Under the pieces are notes generated by a model. That model had not been told where the DNA came from. It ran no database searches and worked only from the letters and a program-made list of their open reading frames with translations. A stretch of 64,000 nt of DNA from Gnetum montanum (lineage: Eukaryota > Streptophyta > Gnetopsida > Gnetales > Gnetaceae). Location of the stretch: NCBI GenBank assembly GCA_015680685.1, contig MNCI01036144.1, positions 350,021 through 414,020 of the forward strand, given 5' to 3'. The position numbers were made by a program, and so were the translations under genes. Below, one piece after another: positions 1 through 11,389 of this stretch (position 1 is its first letter; each line of letters begins with the position of its first letter).

Positions 1-103
1 GTTTCTTGTGGTGTTAAGGCATTTAGTATGTGGAGTTCAACCGGATCGTGCGTGCACGCTTGTATTCGTATGGTTGAGTGTAGGGGTACCTCGCCACTGA
101 TCA
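1..103 (+). repeat. Right end of a TGATGAG-family LTR
   Basis: These bases match the last ~100 bp of the complete LTRs of elements A and B (reverse complement of 16768-16870) and end in CCACTGATCA, one base from the family terminus CCACTCATCA. The DNA that follows is gypsy pol coding sequence of element H, not a primer binding site, so this is the right edge of a solo LTR or 3' LTR inserted into H. Its left part lies outside the window. Confidence 0.85.
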
Positions 104-1440
104 ATTGTTGTACTAGATTATTTATCTGACTTTAGGCGGGATGATAAGGCTAATGAAGAGTTTATGTCTAATTAATTTCTAAGAAAGCTTTTATTTTTGA
201 AGACTACTATAGTCTCTTAATCAACAACCATTCCATGGTTTACTAATTATCTCACTTACCAACAAGAGTACAAGAACCCTCCTATATAAGACAAGTTCAA
301 GACAATAATTTCTATACTATATGAAGCATCACATAGAGATAGAGAGAAATCTTTACCAAATTCATGTAGATGGCCTAGTCAGTTGGTGTATGTTAGAGAA
401 GAACCAACTAAGAGTTCTTTAGGACATGCATGAAGAGCCTTGTGGTGTCCATTATGATAGAAGATAAAAAACCATAAAAATCTATATGGTCGGCTAGTTT
501 TGACTCATACTCTTCAAAGATATATATAACTTGATTACATTCTATGAATGTTATCAAAGAGATTGTGGGCTAATAGCTCATTTGGGGGAATACAATAGTA
601 GATCCAATCACTAGAGCCATTTAGCCTTTGAAAATGTGACTTCATAAGATCCATTTCTCCTTCATTGAATGGAAAAGCATATATAATTGTTGTTATGGAC
701 TATTGTAGAAAGTGGGCTAAAGTAGTTACAATCATGGATTATACTATAGTAATTGCTATCAGATTCTTTAAGAAACATGTGATAAACTTATTTAACATGC
801 CATGTGCACTTATTTCAAATGATGACATACACTTCATAGAAGAAATGCTTAAATGACTTATGTAGCACTTAAGAATGAATCACAAACTTACTAGACCTTA
901 CATCCCTAAGTCAATGATCAGGTTGAAGTCACAAATAGAAAGATAATTAGAATTTTAACTTATACCATTAGTAAATATACGAAGGATTAGAATACAAAGA
1001 TTAATGACATTTTATAAACATATAGGTCTATATGAAAACTTCTGATAGGGTACTTTTCCTATGAGCTAGTGTATGAAAAATTATCAAAATTGCTAATTCA
1101 AACTAAACTTTATATGTTAGCGACTACATGTGACTTAGAATTAGACCTAACTCTAATACAATGAGAATGAATAATAAATCTACATATGATAGGTTGAAAT
1201 TTCATGAATACCCTTATGCATATTAAAGGTTATAAATTCTATAATAATCAATGATACAACATAAAGATTAGCTACCTAGGACTACAAGCGGGGAACAAGG
1301 TCCTATACTATAATCCAAGTTATGTCCCCGAGCACATAAAATTGCAGATACTTTAAGGAAAAACCTACATTATTCATCTAGTTTATATATTAAAAACCTT
1401 ATAGGTTTACCATCCATTAAACCTACAAAAGCTCATATTG
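104..1440 (+). pseudogene. Element H: decayed Ty3/gypsy integrase (end of pol)
   Basis: Broken translation of this stretch follows an Athila/Tat-type gypsy pol from the RNase H-integrase linker (about 110-350) through the zinc-binding region (an HEEPCGVH-like stretch near 430) to the catalytic core. The longest open piece (665-856) reads AYIIVVMDYCRKW, the usual (V)DYxxKW stretch. The first catalytic Asp is seen upstream in CDFIRS. At the second Asp position the sequence reads ISNDDIHF, so the expected Asp appears to be Asn. The third motif (GQVEVTNR) is readable near 910-945 in another frame. Many frameshifts and stops make it dead. Its order, integrase then spacer then ORF3, marks H as a remnant of the autonomous form related to A and C. 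Confidence 0.8.
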
Positions 1441-3650
1441 GTTAATATATAACAAATAAAATCATTCAATGAACTCATAAAAGTCATCACTAACTCAACC
1501 ATTACAACCAATGTTACCCACTTTATCTTTTATATCTTCTTCTTAAACCTTAGTTATGGGAGAGATTCCTTGATTTAAAATTAAGAGTTGAATGATATTT
1601 TCAATTTTATTCATTTTCCTATTACTTTAAAATTATTTCTATGTACTTTATAGCTTTTAATTCTTAATATGTTTTCCATTGCTTGTTATTTTTTACTTTT
1701 CATATAATTTTCTATTTTCTTGTATTCTTTATGCATATGTAGACATTTTCTATAATTTTTTAACAAATTTTTTAATCATAGTACAGGAATCAACATCACA
1801 TATTGGAATATTATCCTATGATATTAGTCTACAAAATGAGTGATTGAGCATGGTATTGAGACCACATCATCCATTCCTCCATTTTTAAGAATAAGAGGTT
1901 ATTGTCATGGAAATATTGTGGTCCATATTACATTTAAAAATTTAATTAATCTATTACCAATATGCCTTGAAGGATAAAGGAAGGACCAAGAGGGTATTTA
2001 CAAGGGTGTAGCATCAAAGGGAAATTGTTGATTCTTTGGACTTTCATCTTGGGTTCTACTAGCCCCACATTGATGCATTATAAATCATGTTTTTATCTTA
2101 TCTAAGAATCATTATTTGAACACAATTATTTCCTTGAGAAATAACTAGAAAGACATGAGATCCATGTGTAAATATAGTCTTAAGGAAAAAGTAGCAACTA
2201 TAATAATTCATTAATTCATAAGCATTTATTCTTGGGATACCACTAGCATGTGATCCATGTATAAAGGTACTTTAATGGAATTAGCATTTTCTATCATGCT
2301 AAAAAGGTAGACCCATATCTAAAGACTCTTCTCTAACAAATGATCAAGGTACATAAAATAAGCACCATTGCTTAATTACTTATTATTAAAAATATTAAAT
2401 GTTTTGTTTTTCCATTTTCTTGTTGAGTGGTACTATCTTCATGTGCTAGTTAGTGATCTCATGAAGGTGCACCTTGGATGATGAAATGCAATGTAGCTAG
2501 TAGTGGTTGAACTTGGTTTGGAATCCTAATGAATGTATATAATGGTAATTTTAATTACACATCATACGTGGAACCTCCTATGACCATGATAATATACCTC
2601 ATGTCCCAAGTCTTCAATTCTTGCATACTCCATCTCACCTCACTAACATGATGTAATTATGAACTCTATGATTTTATGTAGCATAGTGTAGGATTCTAAT
2701 TGAGGTAATTGTGTATTTTTTGAATCAAAGGCATAATAAAAAATCAACTTTTAAGATGACTTTGGATACCTATAGAAGTGATTATGCAAGGACATTCTTG
2801 ATAGGAGCTTTCTTTAGGGATGATCCACTTGCATAACTTTTGTCAGTTATGGCTAGGAATCACCATCACACCTTCAAAACATCATGGATAGCTTTACCAA
2901 ATTCATGTATTATTATGGAATCCACTTGTCATCAATTTTTATGAATTTTTAGTAACTTTATGATGAATTTTCTCCTAATTCCTTTGATTCTTAGCTATTT
3001 TGTAACTCTAAGGTCCAAGTTTCATGACTTTCAATATTTTGAAGCACCAAAAGAACTCATGTCAAAGTCAAGTAGATCCTAGAAGGGTGAAAAACCTTTG
3101 AAATAAAAAAAATAGACACCAAAAACTCTATAAACTAATTAAAAATGAAGTTCCTGGGGGCTATGACATCGTGCACATGATAGTCATAAAAATCTATAAA
3201 TAGGTTGCAATCTGCCATTGGTTTCCCACATTCATCTTTAAACCTAAGAGGATTTTTTATGATTCTGAGAGTTAAAACCCTTACAAGCATGATATTTTAT
3301 GATCTAGGCCTCCAATTGAACTTATTCAAAAGCCTTTGAGCTCTGGAAATTAAGCTCTTTATCATGAGAATTTTAGAATGTGCAATTAGAAAACTTATTA
3401 GCATACCTATTTATGAATAGAGAGGCAAGTAATAATAAAATTAACTAAAATTAATTAATAATTTAATGTTTTAGTTATCGTATGACTTTAGGAACTTAGT
3501 TTCATGATCAAGATATGTCTTATTGTCATTAAATTCTCAATCTAACTTAAGGTTCATTGAAGTTTGAGGGCATTAAGGAAAATTTATTAAGGGAATAATA
3601 TCAACCATTGGTGATTGTAGATGGCATTCAAGTATATTATTGAGAAATAA
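1441..3650 (+). other. Element H: non-coding spacer between integrase and ORF3
   Basis: No open frame of note. Around 1815-2060 the sequence matches the spacer of element A (9661-9890): both have a CATCCATTC block, an AATAAGAGGTT block, a GGACCAAGAGGG block and an ATCAA(A)GGGAA/GACTTGTGGATTCT-like block. Element C carries the same blocks on the minus strand (57770-57920). The spacer therefore belongs to the family and was present before pol was lost from A and C. Confidence 0.6.
3150..3215 (+). promoter_or_regulatory. Element H: internal promoter-like TATA region ahead of ORF3
   Basis: A block with GACATCGTGCACATGATAG precedes CTATAAATAGGTTGCAA. The matching place in element A has GATATC/TACGTG palindromes followed by CTATAAATAGGTTACC. 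The TATA motif and the GGTT after it are identical; the palindromes here are eroded. It lies about 450 bp before the first ORF3-like sequence, close to the spacing in A and C. Promoter activity is inferred. Confidence 0.5.
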
Positions 3651-5530
3651 GGACCATTGCACCTAAAGAAAAAGAGGCCTAAAGTAACCAAGAGAGGATG
3701 TGAATGTGACCAAGAGTCATAGTACTAGTACTTCCAAGTAGGATGACCAATGTAAGAGAAGTTATAAGTATAGTTTGTGAGAAGAATCTCCACCATGCAA
3801 ACCAAGTAAGTAATTAAGGAAAAAGTACTTTCATCTAATTTGGAGGTAACCCTTATAGATAGTTGTCTTGCAACCATACAAGATAATATTATCTTAGGAA
3901 ACATGCTTTTAGAACTAAATTTCATCTCATTTATGGAGTTCACTCCTTAAAAGATGAGAGAATAATTACAAGCCTTTCCCCTTTAGATAACCAAGAAGGA
4001 GAGGTATCCCAATGAGATCCATCTCTTTTGGAACAATCAACAAGAAAATTCAACCACGAAAATCAAAGACATCACCATTTTTTTATTGGTGGATATGATT
4101 ATAGAGGCATTAAAAATTCTAAATGTTGAGATGAAAATTACTGACATATCCATATAATATTATTTAGATATTAAGGCCAAATTGGCTAGTAGGACATATG
4201 GAATGAATTGTAAGAAGTACAACTCCTTGACACCAAGAAAAATGATTCACTTTAAAATTATAACCTACCATGTCAACCTAACTATTAGTTTGAATAAAAT
4301 TACATCTTTTTTTACTAGGTCATATGAAGTCCTTACTAGATTCTTCCTCATCAATCCACCTCATCTCTCCTTCATGGAGATTGAGAGATGGTTCAAAGAA
4401 AATGAAACATGTAGGAAGATCCTTCTCTTTCCATGCATCATTTGAAAACTTTACAAAAGTGAAGGAAGCACTCATTATACTAATGATATTATCTAAAAGG
4501 TTTTGATTGCATCATGAACTAAGATTATAGAAATAGTCCTAACTATGAAGATTTAGAATGACCTTTCATCATAAGAAGACTTAGAATGAGCTTTCACCAT
4601 CAAACAATAAAGCCATGTACATCTTTAAAAAAGTAATTACTTCTAGACTAGTATCCACTATGCTAGTCATGGAAAGCATAGGTGGAGAACCTAGCATAGT
4701 GTAAACTAGTATGGTATTTACTAGTTCTTAAACATTTATGGATAGCTTTGATGTATATTGTTATGTCATTATCCATCTATAGGAGATGTCTCATACCATA
4801 AGATAAAGGCGATAAAACTTCACCAACATGTTTAACATCATTGGGAAAGAGTCTATTGCTATAATGGATTTCCACACTAGGCAAGTCAATGTGAGTATCA
4901 CAAGGGATTACTGACTACAAGCTTCTAGCAATGTGGTCACATTCCAAGCCACATTAAAATCAAGTAGATGTACTACAATCATGATGATGTTGTATGAAGA
5001 GAAATAGGTTGCTACAAAGGTATTAGCAAATCATATCAATGAAGTACTCAATGTTCCTACAATACCAATTTCTAGTTTTGATTCTCTCCAAGGCATTCAA
5101 ATATCTATAGCAATGGTCATTCAAATATATACAAGGATGGGATAAATGATGTAATTTTTAAAAAATCTCTAAATATGTCATAACCTTGTAGTCTAAGTTG
5201 ATTATGATAAAAAGTAAAGTAGCATTGTCTAAAACCTAGCTGTAGTAGGATAAGTTGGATGTTTAGATGTTACAAGATGAAGTTACCCAACTCCATGCCT
5301 AACTAAATGACCTAGTGTGGTTCATGACTCTCGAGATGCTTAGCTAGTTCTACAATGATTAAATATTCTACCTAATGACCAAGTAGAAGTAGGTAGAATG
5401 GATGAAAGAACAAGTAACATGTGATGTATCTTAGGCTCAAGCAGAATCACATGGTTTAACAAAGATCATCAAAATCTTGTTAAAAAGAACAATGATCTAG
5501 TAGTAGAGAATTGAAGCTTAGAAAGTATCA
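3650..5530 (+). pseudogene. Element H: decayed ORF3 (N-terminal and middle part)
   Basis: Near 3657 a TTGCACCTAAAG block resembles the ORF3 start of A and C (splice acceptor then MAPK). The clearest match is the open stretch 4182-4445, containing HLSFMEIERWF and LLFPCII. These align with HLYLMEILRWF and LPFPCLI in ORF3 of element C (minus strand, ~55400-55460). The region is full of frameshifts. ORF3 sits in the position of the env-like ORF of Athila-type elements; I see no membrane segment in it and give no function. A 567-bp-type LTR breaks it at 5531. Confidence 0.55.
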
Positions 5531-6097
5531 TGTCTCCATTTCCAAATGATGTCACTACATAACAAAGATAATGTCTCTTCATAACAAATATCATAATTAT
5601 TTTAAAAAGACCCAAAAGGACAAGTTGTAATTAAGACCCAAAAGGATGCATTGTAATAATGGGCATGTCTCTCAAGATGAGCTTTGAAGGCTTGACCTAA
5701 AGTGTTTCTATCCAGGCATCAGAGGCCAATCAACATGGAGTTGTGGAGTGACTAAAGATGAGTAATAGGTGTCAGGTGAAGTAGGACAAGAAGAGGATTG
5801 GCCATCCCTTCTGGTTGGTTGCAGGCCAAACCATGGTGGTAGTGCTAGATAGCCTTTAAGGGATAGATGCTGAAGGAAGATAGCCCCAAAAAATCCTCAA
5901 AGCATGATTTAGATACATTATTTCACATTAATAAAGCATTATTTTCTTTTTCCTTCTACATTTTATTTGTTATTTGCTTTTCATATAATGTTAAATGTGA
6001 TGTATATTTGACGTTTGCCACATATTTTCTTTATCCATAATGTTGAATGTAATGTATACTTAGCATTTTCCATGACATTTGGGAATGGGATGTTACA
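5531..6097 (+). repeat. 567-bp-type LTR, probable solo copy, plus orientation
   Basis: Starts TGTCTCCATTTCCAAATG and ends ATTTGGGAATGGGATGTTACA. Three minus-strand copies at 36137-36703, 42078-42643 and 49341-49851 share the whole length. The ends form an imperfect ~18-bp inverted repeat. No primer binding site or polypurine tract abuts this copy and I could not find a target duplication, so it may be an old solo LTR inside ORF3 of element H. Confidence 0.7.
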
Positions 6098-6708
6098 ACA
6101 AAGGTGGCATAATAGAAGGATAAAATCAAGACAAGCCTAAGACACCTTTAAGACTAGATGATGTAGGCTAATTGATAAACTAAATGATTTGCTAGAAAGA
6201 ATAAGAACTTATTCATGGAAAAATTTCAAGCCATTCTTTAAACATCTATACATTAAACTTGGCACTAGATAAATAAGGAAAAGTAGCAAGAGGTGTTCAA
6301 TAAATATTTTAAAGATCAAGTGGAGCTATAAAAAGAAAGTATAAAGAAAAAGATAAAGTAGCCAAGGCTAATTTGAACACCACGTTGGAAAAACCTATCA
6401 CTATCATATGAACAATCATTCTTGATGGAATAAATTTCATGAATTAAGCTAAAATCAAAATAAAGGGGCTTCACATCAAGAACTTCACTTACTACCTTGA
6501 ACTAGTTAAGATATACCAATTTATCCATTCTTACAACTTGAAGATCAAGATCTGAATTAGAAAAGTAGCTTGCTACTACATTCTCCCTCCATGAACATGA
6601 GTTCTAACTTCATGCCCAAGTCAAGAAAAAATTTTAAATTCCAAACATAAATTTGATGATTCTTAAGACAAAGTTTAGCAACTAGAGAGATGTCATGGAG
6701 AACCTAGC
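6098..6708 (+). pseudogene. Element H: ORF3 remainder, probable coiled-coil part
   Basis: Between the 567-bp-type LTR and element A there are many Lys/Glu-rich broken frames (AAAGAAAAAGATAAAG-type runs near 6340). They resemble the Lys/Glu-rich coiled-coil part of ORF3 in element A (11906-12070). No single long frame remains. The sequence continues after A at 13176, so A inserted into this old ORF. Confidence 0.4.
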
Positions 6709-7336
6709 TAATGAGTCATGAATTTGTTGATAGCTGTGATAACGCACCCATGATAACGCACCCGCGATATCACATACGTGATATTGCAGCCCACCGCCAG
6801 TCCTATAAATAAGAGGTGGCTCTTCCTTGTTTCTAAGTTTAATTTTAGATTATAGCTAGACTCTGGAAGTTTTATCCCTCCAGAGATAGAATATTTTCTA
6901 GTGTATGCCTGCAGTGTGGTGAATGTAATTGTACGACATCCTTTATTCGAGTGTGACGTACTTGGACACGCACATGACCGGCAAGAAAGATCGATATTAC
7001 TTCATCATTGCAGCATCCACTTAGCTTAATTAATTATTTATTTAATTTTTATTTATTTCTTTCTTAGTTAATCTCTATTGGAGAAATCTCATGTTAATGC
7101 GGAATGAGTATGACTTAATCACGAGCATTTAAGTGTGAGTACTTGGTAACCTAGTGGCGTACCTAGGATCTGCGCTTGGTAATCCCAGTGGTAGTCATGC
7201 ACGAAGTCCAAGATATGTNTGACCTAAGGCTAACTATCTAGGTGCCACAACTAGTCCGTCTATGGAGTTCGATCGGATCGCGTGTGTAACGCTTGTATTC
7301 GTATGGTTGAGTGTAGGGGTACCTCGCCACTCATCA
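6709..7336 (+). repeat. Element A 5' LTR (with internal gap)
   Basis: Begins TAATGAGTCATG where the 3' LTR has TGATGAGTCATG, and ends CCACTCATCA. U3 holds GATAACGCACCC repeats and a GATATC/TACGTGATAT block at ~6765-6785, then TATAAATA at ~6805. About 198 bp present in the 3' LTR (12856-13053) are missing here, exactly at the single N at 7219, so part of the difference may be an assembly artefact. Confidence 0.93.
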
Positions 7337-7337
7337 T

Positions 7338-7355
7338 TGGCACCATTGCCGGGGA
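7338..7355 (+). other. Element A primer binding site
   Basis: TGGCACCATTGCCGGGGA begins one base after the LTR. It differs by two transitions from TGGCGCCGTTGCCGGGGA, the primer site seen intact in element B and typical of Athila/Tat-type plant gypsy elements. Confidence 0.88.
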
Positions 7356-7478
7356 TGGTGCTAGTTATCTAGATTAGTTATATCATACAAGGTCGCTGTA
7401 AAGGACTTAACGATATATCTTTTAGAAAGAAATAATTATTAAAAAGTAACATACACATTCACACACAACTCCTCAAGA

Positions 7479-9476
7479 ATGTCTCTCCTAAAAGATTACA
7501 ATAATGCCACACTTAGTGAGGAAGTTCATTGGAGAACCAACGAACTATATGATGATGAAGATTGGAGTATGCAACTCGAGGTGGGGGTTTCTTATAAACA
7601 TGAACGAAAGCAACGTCATCCCAACACACGAAAGTAGAACTTACAGGATGATGATGAACCCCTACTGGCCACTACAAACTTAACGCAAATACAAGAGGCC
7701 GTTCAAATCTCACGTAGGCATCGTAAGGAGAGCCGTCTACCTAGGCTCGATTTAAACAACTTCCCTCCTTTTTCAGGAGGCTACGACTTAGATCCGTATC
7801 AACATTTACAAGGCTTCTATGATACCTGCACATGGAATAACATTGATAACAGGTGGCAAAAACTTAAGCTCTTCCTTATGACACTCGTTGACCAAGAAAA
7901 AGTATGGTATAGATTGTTAAAACCAAATTCAATACGACGCTGGTCAACAATGGTAGAAGTCTTTAACGAAAACTATCAAACCTATGCAAGAGTGTCAGCC
8001 TTGAGGAAACAAATCCAAGGATGGAAACAAGCACAACATGAACCATTGGACATGGCCTTAGAAAGATATCATGCATTGTTAAACAACTGTCCAGGCCATG
8101 GGTTTTTCGAGGAAAGGCTAATGTACCATATCATTGATGGGCTATGTAATGAGATAAGAGAGACCTTAGGAATGTATGCCCAAGGTCAACTATACGAACT
8201 ATGAACCCATCAAATCCAGGAGCTTATTAAGCGGGTAGCAAAAGAAGAAGGAGAATTTGCTAGATGGGAGAGTGCTGAAAAACATCAATGAGACCAAAAT
8301 CTCAACTTAACAAAGGTCCATGATCATAAAAAGGAGAGATCAACCAATCTCAAGGTGGAAACATCATCTTTGCCAACACAAAAATCATTAGAATAAGTCA
8401 AGGCAAAGATTAACAAGATGTTGGAATGGACGTATCAAAAGTGTGGAGAATATATCAACATCATTGGAGATAAATTTTTAACAACCCAAGAAGCAGGGCA
8501 AAACATTAGACGATCGGAAAGAAGGGATAAGGAAAATAAGAGCTCAACTACCAATCATACGTATGAATGTAACAGATGCTTGTACGATCACCCCAAGGGC
8601 CAATGCCCAATCTTGTCACATTTACATGAGCGTTGGGGAAACACGCTACATCCAGAGTTCATATAGAGATAATGTGTTCGATCACAGTGGGAAGAATACC
8701 AGTCATGGGGGAAACCATCCCTACACTGGAGACACCCTTCATATCATCCGAATCCAAACGCTTATCAATTTTAACATCCTGTTTCTCCAATTGGGCCAAT
8801 GCACTTTATCTCACCATAGTACCATTCTCCTCAATACTATCAGCCCATACCTTCAACACAACCACCGCCTTGTGCACCTTATACTCCTCCTAACTTTCAA
8901 CATTCTCAATTTTTCCCTCCTTCTACAGCACCACCAACTGTTCCTAAGGTACCTACACCACAACAACAACCCATGAAAAACACTTGTGCTACTACTTCCA
9001 ACAGCAGTGAGAAACCTCAGCAACATCAAAAGCACCCCTTCTTTAAACACGGTTGTAAGAAGGGACAACACAATTTTGACGTCACTGCATCCTCCAACTT
9101 AGCACAAGTCCCACACTGTGGTGCATCCTTATCTTTGAACCCAACACCTCATGTTACTTCATCAGGGCCACCAACTAACACTCCAACAATTATAAGGCCC
9201 AATGAACACAATCATGGAAGGCAACAACCTAATCCTTGCATACCATCTAATGGTCCGAAATATCATAGTGGGTCAACTTGTTATCCAAGAACTACATCGT
9301 ATAAATTGCCCCACTATGCTTATTATAATCGAGTGTGTGAAACTCGATGGGGTAAATATGACCAGCCAGAATACTTCCAACATGCAAGGATCCTCATATT
9401 CCATTTATTAATCCTGGCCATGCTCAATCGTTTAGTTATGGGGGATATCCCCATTCTAAATAACAAGAAAGATTAA
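7479..9476 (+). pseudogene. Element A gag, single frame with several stops
   Basis: One frame of about 666 codons starts at ATG 7479 (MSLLKDYNN) and runs to the stop at 9474-9476. It is broken by stops, including TAG 7635, TGA 8202, TAG 8664 and TAA 8670. The retrotransposon-gag core lies at 7740-8200 (LDLNNFPPFSGGYD, then WYRLLKP, then YQTYARVS and GWKQAQHEPLDM). A zinc knuckle of form CX2CX3HX4C (CNRCLYDHPKGQC) lies near 8570-8610, one residue shorter than the usual CX2CX4HX4C between the second Cys and His. The C-terminal third is rich in Pro, Gln, Ser and His. Compared with element C the last ~100 bp is in a different frame, so a small frameshift occurs near 9360. Gag would form the particle that packages the RNA. 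Same family as gag in B and C. Confidence 0.9.
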
Positions 9477-10857
9477 TAACCACTTTTTATTTTTCTTTAA
9501 TTTTACAACTTTTTGTTTTCCAATTTTTCATTTTTCAATTTCTTGTTTTATCTTTTTACCTTTTTGTATTTTTTTCCTTTTATGTTTTTTGTAAGTAATC
9601 TCATCTACGAATAAAACACTCATGTGGATCGTTGGTTGAGGTGTGTTCTATGTTATTAAGTCATGAGTGATCAATTATTTAGACAGTGAGCTCATTACAC
9701 CCACTCATCCATTCTACAAATAAGAGGTTCTATTTGAGGGTACAATGATATTCTTGACATTCTAAAAGCTTAAAATTAATTTTGTGTTCATTGTACCCAA
9801 AATGAAGAAGGATGGACCAAGAGGGAATGATTAGGGTGGGACATCAAGGGGACTTGTGGATTCTCTTTGGTGGCGTCTATGAGAGTTATTGTGCAACATA
9901 GTTGTACTAAGATCCTTGTAGATCTAATGAAAAATGGGAGTAAGAGTAATCAAAAGGGCACTCAAAAATCCAATGCTGTTCTAGGGGGTCCCACTGGAAA
10001 GAGATGCACCCATGCCTGAAGGTTGGAAACTTCTCTAGATTCAATATTCGAAAAAAATAAGAAAGAAGAAAAGAAAAAGAAAATGAAAAGAAAAGTGCCA
10101 TAAAACAAAAATCACTCCTCCCTTGAATAAAACACCAAGTGATCGTACGCCTTTTTATTTTGGTGCTCTCATAGTCACTCATCATGGGATGAAACAATGC
10201 GATGTTACTGATTAGAGGAATGGACTTGGTCCTGATCTTGGAATGATGGGTTAATGACACGTTAATCATGCTTTACACGCAATATTCACTGTGCCTTGGG
10301 TCAATTACCTGATGTCCTAATCTCTATTATCCCTTCTATACTTCATCTCATCTCACTATTCGTGTAATTGTAGCTCGTGTCCTGTGTAGCGTAGAATTCT
10401 CATCTCATTCCGGTGATAATTACATGTGTGTGTTTTGTGGAATTAGTGTGGATTACATCTAACCCTTCTAGTGCCCACAGACACTTTAAGTGTGGTTACA
10501 CAAGGGCATTATAGGTTGAAACCTGCTTTGAGGAGGACCAACTTGTGTAATCTTTGTAATCTTCACTTATGATATAGCTCACACACACCATTTCTCATCC
10601 TTAGCTTATTTTTCATAATGTTCTTTCCCTACTATTATCCCTCTAAATTTCAAGGTTCTGATGTACCATTACATACCCTTTTTCTTACCAGCCAAGGTTT
10701 TACTAATAAAATCCACACCGTCATCATTAATTGTGCCTCTAGACGTAATGAAATTGCCCTAGAACCCTTGATAATAGCCAATGTCCTTAATTAACAATGT
10801 TAATTTCAAAAATTTCCTTTAAAAATTTGGTATTTTCGTGGTGTCCCATGTCACTAG

Positions 10858-10921
10858 GGACGTGATATCACGTACACGATGTATCGTACGTGATATTGCA
10901 TCGCCGTAACCTATAAATAGG
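10858..10921 (+). promoter_or_regulatory. Element A internal promoter-like block before ORF3
   Basis: GACGTGATATCACGTAC and GTATCGTACGTGATATTGC are followed after ~10 bp by CCTATAAATAGG (10910-10921). The LTR U3 has the same arrangement: GATATC/TACGTG palindromes and then TATAAATAAG. It stands ~470 bp before the ORF3 start codon. Element C has the equivalent block at 56735-56825. A second promoter derived from or matching the LTR is inferred. Confidence 0.6.
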
Positions 10922-11169
10922 TTACCCCCCGCAACACTTAGCATCATTTTTGCCATTCACATGGGGGAGTTTTTGAAATTTTTCTCTACGACTTACGATT
11001 GAGCAACCCTTGCTTTTCTCACTATATTTCGCTTGCTGGTACTCCGATTTTAATTCTGTTTGAACCTACTTGAACCCAGAGTGTTCAGCTTAGTCATGGG
11101 GGAGGGACATCGACTGCAAAGTACCTAACTTTTTTGAACTTTATCATCACCCAAAGGACATCAGCTAGG

Positions 11170-11389
11170 GTAATTAACTATAACACTTAGAATAATTGTG
11201 CCTAAAAATCATTTAATCCCTAGGTATACTGGGAAACTAAAATGGAAACCACCTAAGTCACAGGACTCATTATTACAAACTTTTGGGAACTATCGCACGT
11301 GATAACATAAGATCATTAATTAAGGAAAGCAGTAAGGTATAACTTAACTTCAAAAACAACCTTACTAATGCTTGACCATGTGATTGCAG
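11170..11389 (+). other. Element A candidate intron in the ORF3 leader
   Basis: A donor-like GGG|GTAATTA at 11170 and an acceptor TGATTGCAG ending at 11389 enclose 220 AT-rich bases. The acceptor touches the ORF3 start codon. Element C keeps both ends (GGGTAATTA; TGATTGTAG|ATG) 247 bp apart. Splicing is predicted from these conserved ends only. Confidence 0.5.

Larger units (their letters stand above)
9477..11389 (+). other. Element A spacer and ORF3 leader
   Basis: No coding frame of its own; the 120-residue minus-strand frame at 9907-10269 has no recognisable domain. The stretch aligns in blocks with the minus strand of element C (56186-58140) and, less well, with B (17640-19560) and H (1440-3650). 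Two PPT-like CATGGGGGAG copies occur near 10960 and 11094. An internal promoter-like block and a candidate intron are listed separately. Confidence 0.7.

Noticed and set aside
9907-10269. 120-residue minus-strand frame in element A spacer
   Set aside because: No domain, opposite strand to the element, not conserved as a frame in C.
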